From Colletes latitarsis (Eukaryota > Arthropoda > Insecta > Hymenoptera > Colletidae), in assembly GCF_051014445.1 (NCBI RefSeq), contig NW_027488370.1, positions 6,138,001 through 6,202,000 of the forward strand: a stretch of DNA of 64,000 nt, written 5' to 3'. Shown in pieces: positions 1 through 11,793 of this stretch (its first letter is position 1; each line of letters begins with the position of its first letter). A program made the translations under genes and the position numbers. The notes beneath the pieces are model-generated. The model saw only the letters and a list, made by a program, of their open reading frames with translations. It searched no databases and was not told the DNA's origin.

Positions 1-80
1 CCTCATCAGGCTCATACTTTCGGGTTTTTCACATACTTGTTGAACAGATCCTGGGTTTTTTCTGGTATGGTTCCCGTAGT

Positions 81-96
81 AGTGTGGTACCACACT
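81..96. other. Dyad 1: 16-bp perfect palindrome
   Basis: AGTGTGGTACCACACT reads the same on both strands. It is the longest version of a dyad present once in most monomers. In other monomers the inner TGTGGTACCACA or GTGGTACCAC is kept, and the two central bases vary (GTGGATCCAC, GTGGTTCCAC, GTGGGACCAC) while the GTGG and CCAC arms stay. A role as a binding site for a dimeric protein is inference only. Confidence 0.85.
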
Positions 97-109
97 GAAA
101 CAGTCCATT

Positions 110-120
110 AAACCTGGTTT
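110..120. other. Dyad 2: AAACC-T-GGTTT
   Basis: Five-base arms AAACC and GGTTT flank one base, centred about 26 bp to the right of the centre of dyad 1. Other family A monomers have AAACCAGGTTT (for example near 2,049 and 2,403), which is the reverse complement of this form. Family B usually keeps the shorter AACC-T-GGTT. Confidence 0.8.
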
Positions 121-177
121 CGCTCATTATTTTAGAGGATAACGCATGTTAGGTCTAGGTCAGGCCTGGGATTTTCA

Positions 178-353
178 CTCATCAGACTCATACTTTCGCA
201 TTCTTCACATACTTGTTGAACGGATCCTGGGGTTTTTCTGGTTTGGTTCACGTAGTAACGTGGTACCACACTGAAACATTCAATTAAACCTGGTCTTGAT
301 AAATATTTTAGAGGATAACGCATGTTAGGTCTGGGTTAGGTCTAGGATTTGCC
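178..353 (+). repeat. Representative family A monomer (176 bp)
   Basis: This unit runs from CTCATC to the base before the next CTCATC. In order it holds the TTCGCATTC/CACATACTTGTTGAAC stretch, GGATCC, a T-run before CTGGTTTGG, the CACGTAG word, GTGGTACCACACTG, AATTAAACC, AATATTTTAGAGG, ATAACGCATG and the GTTAGGTCTGG/GTTAGGTCTAG pair. It serves as the reference for the variant descriptions in other entries. Confidence 0.95.
324..345 (+). repeat. Internal 11-bp tandem pair, telomere-like word
   Basis: GTTAGGTCTGG (324-334) is followed directly by GTTAGGTCTAG (335-345). A version of this pair is present in most family A monomers. TTAGG is the canonical arthropod telomere unit, but the intervening TCTGG makes a telomeric origin uncertain. 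Confidence 0.75.
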
Positions 354-1757
354 CTCATCAGGCTCATACTTTCGCATATTTCTCATACTTCATGGCTAGA
401 TCCTGGGCTATTTCTGGATTGGATCACGTAGTAAAGTGGTACCACACTGAAACATTCAATGAAACCTGGTCTGGATAAATATTTTAGAGGATAACGCATC
501 TTAGGTCTGGGTTAGGTCTAAGATTTGCCCTCATCAGGCTCACAGTTTCGCGTTTTTCACATACTTGTTGAACGGATCCTGGGTTTTTTCTGGTTTGGAT
601 CACGTAGTAATGTGGGACCACACTGAAACAGTCAATTAAACCTGGTTTCGACCAATATTTTAGAGAATAATTCATGTTAGGTCTAGGTTAGGTCTGGGAT
701 TTGCTCTCATCAGGCTCATTCTTTCGCATATTTCTCATACTTGATGGCTAGATTCTGGGCTTTTTCTGGATTGCATCACGTAGTAATGAAGTACAACACT
801 GAAACAGTCAATTAATCCTGGTTTCCATCAATATTTCAGAGGACAACGCAAGTTAGGTCTGGGATAGGTCTGGGATTTGCCCTCATCAGGCTCATACTTT
901 CGGGTTTTTCACATACTTGTTGAACAGATCCTGGGTTTTTTCTGGTTTGGATCCCGTAGTAGTGTGGTACCACACTGAAACAGTCCATTAAACCTGGTTT
1001 CGCTCATTATTTTAGAGGATAACGCATCTTAGGTCTAGGTCAGGCCTGGGATTTTCACTCATCAGACTCATACTTTCGCATTCTTCACATACTTGTTGAA
1101 CGGATCCTGGGGTTTTTCTGGTTTGGATCACGTAGTAATGTGGGACCACACTGAAACAATCAATTAAACCTGGTCTTGATAAATATTTTAGAGGATAACG
1201 CATGTTAGGTCTGGGTTAGGTCTAGGATTTGCCCTCATCAGGCTCATACTTTCGCATATTTCTCATACTTCATGGCTAGATCCTGGGCTATTTCTGGATT
1301 GGATCACGTAGTAAAATGGTACCACACTGAAACATTCAATGAAACCTGGTCTGGATAAATATTTTAGAGGCTAACGCATCTTAGGTCTGGGTTAGGTCTA
1401 AGATTTGCCCTAATCAGGCTCACAGTTTCGCGTTTTTCACATACTTGTTGAGCGGATCCTGGGTTTTTTCTGGTTTGGATCACGTAGTAATGTGGGACCT
1501 CACTGAAACAGTCAATTAAACCTGGTTTCGACCAATATTTTAGAGAATAATTCATGTTAGGTCTAGGTTAGGTCTGGGATTTGCTCTCATCAGGCTCATT
1601 CTTTCGCATATTTCTCATACTTGATGGCTAGATCCTGGGCTTTTTCTGGATTGCATCACGTAGTAATGAAGTACAACACTGAAACAGTCAATTAAACCTG
1701 GTTTCCATCAATATTTTAGAGGATAACGCAAGTTAGGTCTGGGATAGGTCTGGGATT

Positions 1758-3290
1758 AGCCCTCATCAGACTCATACTTTCACACACTTCACATACTCGA
1801 TGGCAAGATCCTGGGTTTTTTTCTGGTTTGGATCACGTAGTAATGTGTTTCCACACTGAAACAGACGATTAAACCTGGTTTCGATCAATATTTTAGAGGA
1901 TAACGCAAGTTAGGTCTGGGATAGGTCTGGGATTTGCCCTCATCAGACTCATACTTTCGCACACTTCACTTACTCGTTGAACAGATCCTGGGTTATTTTC
2001 TGGTTTGGATCACATACTAATGTGGTACCACACTGAAACAGTCGATTAAACCAGGTTTCGATCAATATTTTTGAGGATAACGCATGTTAGGTCTAAGGTT
2101 AGGCATGGGATTTTCACTCATCAGACTCATACTTTCGCATTCTTCACATACTTGTTGAACGGATCCTGGGTTTTTTCTGGTTTGGAACACGTCGTAATGT
2201 GGGTCCACACTGAAACAATCTATTAAACCTGGTCTTGTTAAAAATTTTAGAGGATAACGCATGTTAGGTCTGGGGTAGGTCTGGGATTTGCCCTCATCAG
2301 ACTCATACTTTCGCACACTTCACATACTCGTTGAACAGATCCTGGGTTATTTTCTGGTTTGGATCACATAGTAATGTGGTACCACACTGAAACAGTCGAT
2401 TAAACCAGGTTTCGATCAGTATTTTTGAAGATAACGCATGTTAGGTCTAGGTTAGGCATGGGATTTTCACTCATCAGACTCATACTTTCGCATTCTTCAC
2501 ATACTTGTTGAACGGATCCTGGGTTTTTTCTGGTTTGGAACACGTCGTAATGTGGGTCCACACTGAAACAATCTATTAAACCTGGTCTTGATAAAAATTT
2601 TAGAGGATAACGCATGTTAGGTCTGGGATAGGTCTGGGATTTGCCCTCATCAGACTCATACTTTCGCACACTTCACATACTCGTTGAACAGATCCTGGGT
2701 TATTTTCTGGTTTGGATCACTAGTAATGTGGTACCGCTCTGAAACAGTCGATTAAACCAGGTTTTGATCAATATTTTTGAGGATAACGCATGTTAGGTCT
2801 AGGTTAGGCTTGGGATTTTCACTCATCAGACTCATACTTTCGCATTCTTCGCATACTTGTTGAACTGATCCTGGGTTTTTTCTGGTTTGGATCACGTAGT
2901 AATGTGGTTCCACACTGAAACAGTCGGTTAAACCTAGTTTCGATCAATATTTTAGAGGATAACGCAAGTTAGGTCTGGAATAGGTCTGGGATTTGCCCTC
3001 ATCAGACTCATACTTACGCACACTTCACATACTCGTTGAACAGATCCTGGGTTATTTTCTGGTTTGGATCACATAGTAATGTGGTACCAAACTGAAACAG
3101 TCGATTAAACCAGGTTTCGATCAATATTTTTGAGGATAACGCATGTTAGGTCTAGGTTAGGCCTGGGATTTTCACTCATCAGACTCATACTTTCGCATTC
3201 TTCACATACTTGTTGAACGGATCCTGGGTTTTTTCTGGTTTGTATCACGTAGTAATGTGGTACCACACTGAAACCGTCCATTAAACCTGG
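1758..3290 (+). repeat. About 353-bp dimeric HOR, four copies
   Basis: The CGCACACTTCA..ACTCGTTGAACAG monomer alternates with a CGCATTCTTC..CTTGTTGAAC monomer. The CATCAGACTC of the first type falls at 1,941, 2,295, 2,648 and 3,000, spacings of 354, 353 and 352. The extra base over 352 comes from GGGTTATTTTCTGG. A partner carrying GAACACGTCGTAATG is shared by the copies near 2,185 and 2,540. A second version of this dimer series lies at about 11.8-12.8 kb. Confidence 0.85.
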
Positions 3291-4200
3291 TTTCGCTCAA
3301 TATTTTAGAGGATAACTCATGTTAGGTCTAGGTTAGGTCTGGGATTTGCTCTCATCAGGCTCATTCTTTCGCATATTTCTCATACTTCATGGCTAGATCC
3401 TGGGCTGTTTCTGCATTGTATCACGTAGTAATGTGGTACCACGCTGAAACAGTCAATTAAACCTGGTTTCGATCAATATTTTAGAGGATAACGCAAGTTA
3501 GGTCTGGGATAGGTCTAGGATTTGCCCTCATCAGGCTCTTACTATCGCATATTTCTCATACTTCATGGCTAGATCCTGGGCTATTTCTGGATTGGATCAC
3601 GTAGTAAAGTGGTACCACACTGAAACATTCAATGAAACCTGTTCTGGATAAATATTTTAGAGGATAACGCATCTTAGGTCTGGGTTAGGTCTAAGGTTTG
3701 CCCTCATCAGGCTCACAGTTTCGCGTTTTTCACATACTAGTTGAACAGATCCTGGGTTTTTTCTGGTTTGGATCACGTAGTAATGTGGTACCACACTAAA
3801 GCAGTCAATTAAACCTGGTTTCGATCAATATTTTAGAGGATAACGCAAGTTAGGTCTGGGATAGGTCTGGGATTAGCCCTCATCAGACTCATACTTTCGC
3901 ATATTTCTCATACTTCATGGCTAGATCCTGGGCTGTTTCTGGATTGGATCACGTAGTAAAGTGGTACCACACTGAAACATTCAATGAAACCTGTTCTGGA
4001 TAAATATTTTAGAGGATAACGCATCTTAGGTCTGGGTTAGGTCTAAGGTTTGCCCTCATCAGGCTCACAGTTTCGCGTTTTTCACATACTAGTTGAACAG
4101 ATCCTGGGTTTTTTTCTGGTTTGGATCACGTAGTAATGTGGTTCCACACTGAAACAGTCGATTAAACCTGGTTTCGATCAATATTTTAGAGGATAACGCA
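3291..4200 (+). repeat. Family A dimer duplication (352 bp) with CATGAAACCTGTTCTGG markers
   Basis: The segments 3,547-3,758 and 3,899-4,110 match at an offset of 352 bp. They share private changes: CTGTTCTGGATAAAT, GTCTAAGGTTTGCC and CATACTAGTTGAAC. The intervening monomers differ. This looks like a recent two-monomer duplication. Confidence 0.75.
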
Positions 4201-5080
4201 AGTTAGGTCTGGGATAGGTCTGGGGTTTGCCCTCATCAGGCTCATACTTTCGCGTTTTTCACATACTAGTTGAACAGATCCTGGGTTTTTTCTGGTTTGG
4301 ATCCCGTAGTACCACACTGAAACAGTCCATTAAACCTGGTTTCGCTCAATATTTTAGAGGATAACGCATGTTAGGTCTATGTCAGGCCTGGTTTTTTCAC
4401 TCATCAGACTCATACTTTCGCATTCTTCACATACTTGTTGATCGGATCCTGGGTTTTTTCTGGTTTGGGTCACGTAGTAATGTGGTACCACACTGAAACC
4501 GTCCATTAAACCTGGTCTTGATAAATATTTTAGAGGATAACGCATGTTAGGTCTGGGATAGGTCTGGGATTTGCCCTCATCAGACTCATACTTTCGCATA
4601 TTTCTCATACTTCATGGCTAGATCCTGGGCTATTTCTGGATTGGATCACGTAGTAATGTGGTATCACACTGAAACAGTCAATTAAACCTGGTTTCGATCA
4701 ATATTTTAGAGGATAACGCATGTTAGGTCTAGGTTAGGTCTGGGATTTTCACTCATCAGACCCATACTTTCGCATTCTTCACATACTTGTTGAACGGATC
4801 CTGGGTTTTTTCTGGTTTGGATCACGTAGTAATGTGGGACCACACTGAAACAGTCAATTAAACCTGGTTTCGATCAATATTTTAGAGGATAACGCAAGTT
4901 AGGTCTGGGATAGGTCTGGGATTAGCCCTCATCAGACTCATACTTTCGCACACTTCACATACTCGATGACAAGATCCTGGGTTTTTTTCTGGTTTGGATC
5001 ACGTAGTAATGTGTTTCTACACTGAAACAGTCGATTAAACCTGGTTTCGATCAATATTTTTGAGGATAATTTATGTTAGG
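4201..5080 (+). repeat. Family A mosaic with an 8-bp dyad deletion
   Basis: No short HOR is evident. The monomer around 4,301-4,320 reads CCCGTAGTACCACACTG, lacking the AGTGTGGT half of the palindrome (break at 4,310/4,311). The segment from about 4,230 to 4,610 reappears at about 7,570-7,945, offset 3,337 bp, with the same deletion. The CTATGTCAGGCCTGGTTTTTTC variant is also shared. Confidence 0.8.
4303..4318. other. 8-bp deletion removing half of dyad 1
   Basis: CCCGTAGTACCACACT lacks AGTGTGGT relative to the undeleted CCCGTAGTAGTGTGGTACC form. The deletion could lie between the two GTA words that flank the lost bases. The same lesion is found at 7,647/7,648, so it was copied with its segment. 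Confidence 0.85.
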
Positions 5081-7540
5081 TCTAGGTTAGGTCTGGGATT
5101 TGCTCTCATCAGGCTCATTCTTTCGCATATTTCTCGTACTTGATGGCTAGATCCTGGGCTTTTTCTGGATTGCATCACGTAGTAATGAAGTACAACACTG
5201 AAACAGTCAATTAAACCTGGTTTCCATCAATATTTTAGAGGACAACGCAAGTTAGGTCTGGGATAGGTCTGGGATTTGCCCTCATCAGGCTCATACTTTC
5301 GGGTTTTTCACATACCTGTTGAACAGATCCTGGGTTTTTTCTGGTTTGGATCCCGTAGTAGTGTGGTACCACACTGAAACTGTCAATTAAACCTGGTTTC
5401 GATCAATATTTTAGAGGACAACGCAAGTTAGGTCTGGGATAGGTCTGGGATTTGCCCTCATCATGCTCATACTTTCGCGTTTTTCACATACTTGTTGAAC
5501 AGATCCTGGGTTTTTTCTGGTTTGGATCACGTAGTAATGTGGGACCACACTGAAACAGTCAATTAAACCTGGTTTCGACCAATATTTTAGAGAATAATTC
5601 ATGTTAGGTCTAGGTTAGGTCTGGGATTTGCTCTCATCAGGCTCATTCTTTCGCATATTTCTCGTACTTGATGGCTAGATCCTGGGCTTTTTCTGGATTG
5701 CATCACGTAGTAATGAAGTACAACACTGAAACAGTCAATTAAACCTGGTTTCCATCAATATTTAAGAGGACAACGCAAGTTAGGTCTGGGATAGGTCTGG
5801 GATTTGCCCTCATCAGGCTCATACTTTCTGGTTTTTCACATACTTGTTGAACAGATCCTGGGTTTTTTCTGGTTTGGATCACGTAGTTGTGTGGTACCAC
5901 ACAGAAACAGTCCATTAAACCTGGTTTCGCTCATTATTTCAGAGGATAACGCATGTTAGGTCTAGGTCAGGCCTGGGATTTTCACTCATCAGACTCATAC
6001 TTTCGCATTCTTCACATACTTGTTGAACGGATCCTGGGGTTTTTCTGGTTTGGATCACGTAGTAATGTGGGACCACACTGAAACAATCAATTAAACCTGG
6101 TCTTGATAAATATTTTTGAGGATAATTCATGTTAGGTCTAGGTTAGGTCTGGGATTTGCTCTCATCAGGCTCATTCTTTCGCATATTTCTCATACTTGAT
6201 GGCTAGATCCTGGGCTTTTTCTGGATTGCATCACGTAGTAATGAAGTACAACACTGAAACAGTCAATTAAACCTGGTTTCGATCAATATTTTAGAGGATA
6301 ACGCAAGTTAGGTCTGGGATAGGTCTGGGATTTGCCCTATTCAGGCTCATACTTTCGCGTTTTTCACATACTTGTTGAACAGATCCTGGGTTTTTTCTGG
6401 TTTGGATCACGTAGTTGTGTGGTACCACACAGAAACAGTCTATTAAACCTGGTTGCGATCAATATTCTAGAGGATAACGCATGTTAGGACTGGGTTACGT
6501 CTAGGATTTGCCCCCATCAGGCTCATACTTTCGCATATTTCTCATACTTCATGGCTAGATCCTGGGCTGTTTCTGCACTGTATCACGTAGTAATGTGGTA
6601 ACACGCTGAAACAGTCAATTAAACCTGGTCTGGATAAATATTTTAGAGGATAACGCATCTTAGGTCTGGGTTAGGTCTAAGATTTGCCCTCATCAGGCTC
6701 ATACTTTCGCGTTTTTCACGTACTTGTTGAACAGATCCTGGGTTTTTTCTGGTTTGGATCACGTAGTAATGTGGGACCACACTGAAACAGTCAATTAAAC
6801 CTGGTTTCGACCAATATTTTACAGAATAATTCATGTTAGGTCTAGGTTAGGTCTGGGATTTGCTCTCATCAGGCTCATTCTTTCGCATATTTCTGGTACT
6901 TGATGGCTAGATCCTGGGCTTTTTCTGGATTGCATCACGTAGTAATGAAGTACAACACTGAAACAGTCAATTAAACCTGGTTTCCATCAATATTTTAGAG
7001 GACAACGCAAGTTAGGTCTGGGATAGGTCTGGGATTTGCCCTCATCAGGCTCATACTTTCGGGTTTTTCACATACTTGTTGAACAGATCCTGGGTTTTTT
7101 CTGGTTTGGATCCCGTAGTAGTGTGGTACCACACTGAAACAGTCCATTAAACCTGGTTTCGCTCATTATTTTAGAGGATAACGCATGTTAGGTCTAGGTC
7201 AGGCCTGGGATTTTCACTCATCAGGCTCATACTTTCGCATTCTTCACATACTTGTTGAACGGATCCTGAGGTTTTTCTGGTTTGGATCACGTAGCAATGT
7301 GGGACCACACTGAAACAATCAATTAAACCTGGTCTTGATAAATATTTTAGAGGATAACGCATGTTAGGTCTGGGTTAGGTCTAGGATTTGCCCTCGTCAG
7401 GCTCATACTTTCGCATATTTCTCATACTTCATGGCTAGATCCTGGGCTATTTCTGGATTGGATCACGTAGTAATGTGGTACCACACTGAAACTGTCAATT
7501 AAACCTGGTTTCGATCAATATTTTAGAGGATAACGCAAGT
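5081..7540 (+). repeat. 1,232-bp HOR, family A 7-mer, two copies
   Basis: Matching subtypes recur at an offset of exactly 1,232 bp (7 x 176): the TAATTCATGTTAGG joint near 5,598 and 6,830, the dyad-less GAAGTACAACAC monomers, and the GTCAGGCCTGGGATTTTCACTC monomers near 5,966 and 7,198. Some monomers differ between the copies (a CACGTAGTTGTGTGG stretch lies near 5,880 in one and near 6,413 at another phase), so the copies are rearranged rather than exact. Confidence 0.72.
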
Positions 7541-8270
7541 TAGGTCTGGGATAGGTCTGGGATTTGCCCTCATCAGGCTCATACTTTCGCGTTTTTCACA
7601 TACTTGTTGAACAGATCCTGGGTTTTTTCTGGTTTGGATCCCGTAGTACCACACTGAAACAGTCCATTAAACCTGGTTTCGCTCAATATTTTAGAGGATA
7701 ACGCATGTTAGGTCTATGTCAGGCCTGGTTTTTTCACTCATCAGACTCATACTTTCGCATTCTTCACATACTTGTTGATCGGATCCTGGGTTTTTTCTGG
7801 TTTGGGTCACGTAGTAATGTGGTACCACACTGAAACCGTCCATTAAACCTGGTCTTGATAAATATTTTAGAGGATAACGCATGTTAGGTCTGGGATAGGT
7901 CTGGGATTTGTCCTCATCAGACTCATACTTTCGCATATTTCTCATACTTCATGGCTAGATCCTGGGCTATTTCTGGATTGGATACCGTAGTAATGTGGTA
8001 CCACACTGAAACAGTCAATTAAACCTGGTTTCGATCAATATTTTAGAGGATAACGCAAGTTAGGTCTGGGATAGGTCTGGGACTTGCCCTCATCAGGCTC
8101 ATACTTTTGCGTTTTTCACATACTTGTTGAACAGATCCTGGGCTATTTCTGGATTGGATCACGTAGTAATGTGGTACCACACTGAAACTGTCAATTAAAC
8201 CTGGTTTCGATCAATATTTTAGAGGATAACGCATCTTAGGTCTGGGTTAGGTCTAAGATTTGCCCTCATC
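7541..8270 (+). repeat. Displaced copy of the 4.2-4.6 kb segment plus mosaic monomers
   Basis: About 7,570-7,945 repeats 4,233-4,608 at an offset of 3,337 bp (19 monomers minus 7), including the same 8-bp deletion at 7,647/7,648. The following monomers (to 8,270) alternate GGGCTATTTCTGGATTGG and CACATACTTGTTGAACAG types without a clear higher period. Confidence 0.8.
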
Positions 8271-9720
8271 AGGCTCACAGTTTCGCATTTTTCACATACT
8301 TGTTGAACAGATCCTGGGTTTTTTTCTGGTTTGGATCACGTAGTAATGTGTTTCCACACTGAAACAGTCGATTAAACCTGGTTTCGATCAATATTTTAGA
8401 GGATAACGCAATTTAGGTCTGGGATAGGTCTGGGATTAGCCCTCATCAGACTCATACTTTCGCACACTTCACATACTCGATGACAAGATCCTGGGTTTTT
8501 TTCTGGTTTGGATCACGTAGTAATGTGTTTCTACACTGAAACAGTAGATTAAACCTGGTTTCGATCAATATTTTAGAGGATAACGCAAGTTAGGTCTGGG
8601 ATAGGTCTGGGATTTGCCCTCATCAGAAACATACTTTCGCACACTTCACATACTCGTTGAACAGATCCTGGGTTATTTTCTGGTTTGGATCACATAGTAA
8701 TGTGGTACCACACTGAAACAGTCGATTAAACCAGGTTTCGATCAATATTTTTGAGGATAACGCATGTTAGGTCTAGGTTAGGCATGGGATTTTCACTCAT
8801 CAGTCTCATACTTTCGCATTCTTCACATACTTGTTGAACGGATCCAGGGTTTTTTCTGGTTTGGAACACGTCGTAATGTGGTACCACACTGAAACTGTCA
8901 ATTAAACCTGGTTTCGATCAATATTTTAGAGGATAACGCATCTTAGGTCTGGGTTAGGTCTAAGATTTGCCCTCATCAGGCTCACAGTTTCGCGTTTTTC
9001 ACATACTTGTTGAACAGATCCTGGGTTTTTTTCTGGTTTGGATCACGTAGTAATGTGTTTCCACACTGAAACAGTCGATTAAACCTGGTTTCGATCAATA
9101 TTTTAGAGGATAACGCAAGTTAGGTCTGGGATAGGCCTGGGATTAGCCCTCATCAGACTCATACTTTCGCACACTTCACATACTCGATGACAAGATCCTG
9201 GGTTTTTTTCTGGTTTGGATCACGTAGTAATGTGTTTCTACACTGAAACAGTCGATTAAACCTGGTTTCGATCAATATTTTAGAGGATAACGCAAGTTAG
9301 GTCTGGGATAGGTCTGGGATTTGCCCTCATCAGAAACATACTTTCGCACACTTCACATACTCGTTGAACAGATCCTGGGTTATTTTCTGGTTTGGATCAC
9401 ATAGTAATGTGGTACCACACTGAAACAGTCGATTAAACCAGGTTTCGATCAATATTTTTGAGGATAACGCATGTTAGGTCTAGGTTAGGCATGGGATTTT
9501 CACTCATCAGTCTCATACTTTCGCATTCTTCACATACTTGTTGAACGGATCCAGGGTTTTTTCTGGTTTGGAACACGTCGTAATGTGGGTCCACACTGAA
9601 ACAATCAATTAAACCTGGTCTTGATAAATATTTTAGAGGATAACGCATGTTAGGTCTGGGATAGGTCAGGGATTTGCCATCATCTGACTCATACTTTCGC
9701 ACACTTCACATACTCGTTGA
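8271..9720 (+). repeat. 704-bp HOR, family A 4-mer, two copies
   Basis: About 8,281-8,880 and 8,985-9,585 match at an offset of 704-705 bp. Shared private variants include GTGTTTCCACACTG, GTGTTTCTACACTG, CATCAGAAACATAC, CATCAGTCTCATAC and GGATCCAGGG. This tetramer has the same unit size as the family B tetramer at 59-64 kb but a different subtype composition, so the two probably arose separately. Confidence 0.83.
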
Positions 9721-11793
9721 ACAGATCCTGGGTTTTTTCTGGCTTGGATCACGTAGTAGTGTGGTTCCACACTGAAACAGTCCATTAAACCTGGTTTGGA
9801 TCAATATTTTAGAGGATAACGCATGTTACGTCTAGGTTAGGTCTGGGATTTGCTCTCATCAGGCTCATTCTTTCGCATATTTCTCATACTTGATGGCTAG
9901 ATCCTGGGCTTTTTCTGGATTGCATCACGTAGTAATGAAGTACAACACTGAAACAGTCAATTAAACATGGTTTCCATCAATATTTTAGAGGACAACGCAA
10001 GTTAGGTCTGGGATAGGTCTGGGATTTGCCCTCATCAGGCTCATACTTTCGCGTTTTTCACATACTTGTTGAACAGATCCTGGGCTATTTCTGGATTGGA
10101 TCACGTAGTAAAGTGGTACCACACTGAAACATTCAATGAAACCTGGTCTGGATAAATATTTTAGAGGATAACGCATCTTAGGTCTGGGTTAGGTCTAAGA
10201 TTTGCCCTCATCAGGCTCATTCTTTCTCATATTTCTCATACTTGATGGCTAGATCCTGGGCTTTTTCTGGATTGCATCACGTAGTAATGAAGTACAACAC
10301 TGAAACAGTCAATTAAACCTGGTTTCCATCAATATCTTAGAGGACAACGCAAGTTAGGTCTGGGATAGCTCTGGGATTTGCCCTCATCAGGCTCATACTT
10401 TCGCATTCTTCACATACTTGTTGAACGGATCCTGGGGATTTTCTGGTTTGGATCACGTAGTAATGTGGGACCACGCTGAAACAGTCAATTAAACCTGGTT
10501 TCGATCAAAATTTAGGCGATAACGCAAGTTAGGTCTGGGATAGGTCTAGGATTTGCTCTCATCAGGCTCTTACTATCGCATATTTCTCATACTTCATGGC
10601 TAGATCCTGGGCTATTACTGGATTGGATCACGTAGTAGTGTGGTACCACACTGAAACTGTCAATTAAACCTGGTTTCGATCAATATTTTAGAGGGTAACG
10701 CAAGTTAGGTCTGGGATAGGTTTGGGATTTGCCCTCATCAGGCTCATACTTTCGCGTTTTTCACATACTTGTTGAACAGGTCCTGGGTTTTTTCTGGCTT
10801 GGATCACGTAGTAGTGTGGTTCCACACTGAAACAGTCCATTAAACCTGGTTTGGATCAATATTTTAGAGGATAACGCATGTTAGGTCTAGGTTAGTTCTG
10901 GGATTTTCACTCATCAGACCCATACTTTCGCATTCTTCACATACTTGTTGAACGGATCCTGGGTTTTTTTCTGGATTGGATCACGTAGTAATGTGGGACC
11001 ACACTGAGACAATCAATTAAACCTGGTCTTGATAAATATTTTAGAGGATAACGCAAGTTAGGTCTGGGATAGGTCTGGGATTTGCCCTCATCAGACTCAT
11101 ACTTTCGCACACTTCACATACTCGTTGAACAGATCCTGGGTTTTTTTCTGGTTTGGATCACGTAGTAATGTGGGACCACACTGAGACAATCAATTAAACC
11201 TGGTCTTGATAAATATTTTAGAGGATAACGCATGTTATGTCTGGGTTACGTCTAGGATTTGCCCCCATCAGGCTCATACTTTCGCATATTTCTCATACTT
11301 CATGGCTAGATCCGGGGCTGTTTCTGCATTGTATCACGTAGTAATGTGGTAACACGCTGAAACAGTCAATTAAACCTGGTTTCGATCAATATTTTAGACG
11401 ATAACGGAAGTTAGGTCTGGGCGAGGTCTAGGATTTGCCCTCATCAGGCTCTTACTATCGCATATTTCTCATACTTCATGGCTAGATCCTGGGCTATTTC
11501 TGGATTGGATCACGTAGTAAAGTGGTGTCACACTGAAACATTCAATGAAACCTGGTCTGGATGAATATTTTAGAGGATAACGCATCATAGGTCTGGGTTA
11601 GGTCTAAGATTTGCCCTCATCAGGCTCACAGTTTCGCGTTTTTCACATACTTGTTGAACAGATCCTGGGTTTTTTCTGGTTTGGATCACGTAGTAATGTG
11701 TTTCCACACTGAAACAGACGATTAAACCTGGTTTCGATCAATATTTTAGAGGATAACGCAAGTTAGGTCTGGGATAGGTCTGGGATTTGCCCT
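9721..11793 (+). repeat. Family A mosaic, no stable HOR
   Basis: Twelve monomers of mixed subtypes, including GAAGTACAACACTG monomers near 9,938 and 10,287, GGGACCACACTGAGAC near 10,994 and 11,172, and GGTAACACGCTG near 11,348. Short local matches exist (10,970-11,050 and 11,148-11,228, offset about 178) but no extended higher-order period is visible. Confidence 0.7.

Larger units (their letters stand above)
1..1757 (+). repeat. 880-bp HOR, family A 5-mer, two copies
   Basis: Positions 1-~877 and 881-~1,757 match at an offset of 880 bp (5 x 176). The dyad-less GAAGTACAACACTG monomer recurs at 781 and 1,661, and the TTTCGGGTTTTTCAC monomer at about 17 and 897. Only scattered substitutions separate the copies (for example CTGGTATGG versus CTGGTTTGG, and ATGTTAGG versus ATCTTAGG). 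At about 1,758 the series breaks into GATTAGCCCTCATCAGACTC. The window starts inside the array, so the first copy may be incomplete to the left. Confidence 0.88.

Noticed and set aside
324..345. Interstitial telomere sequence.
   Set aside because: Only two TTAGG words per monomer, separated by TCTGG, and no run of TTAGG or TTAGGG; kept only as a low-interest observation.
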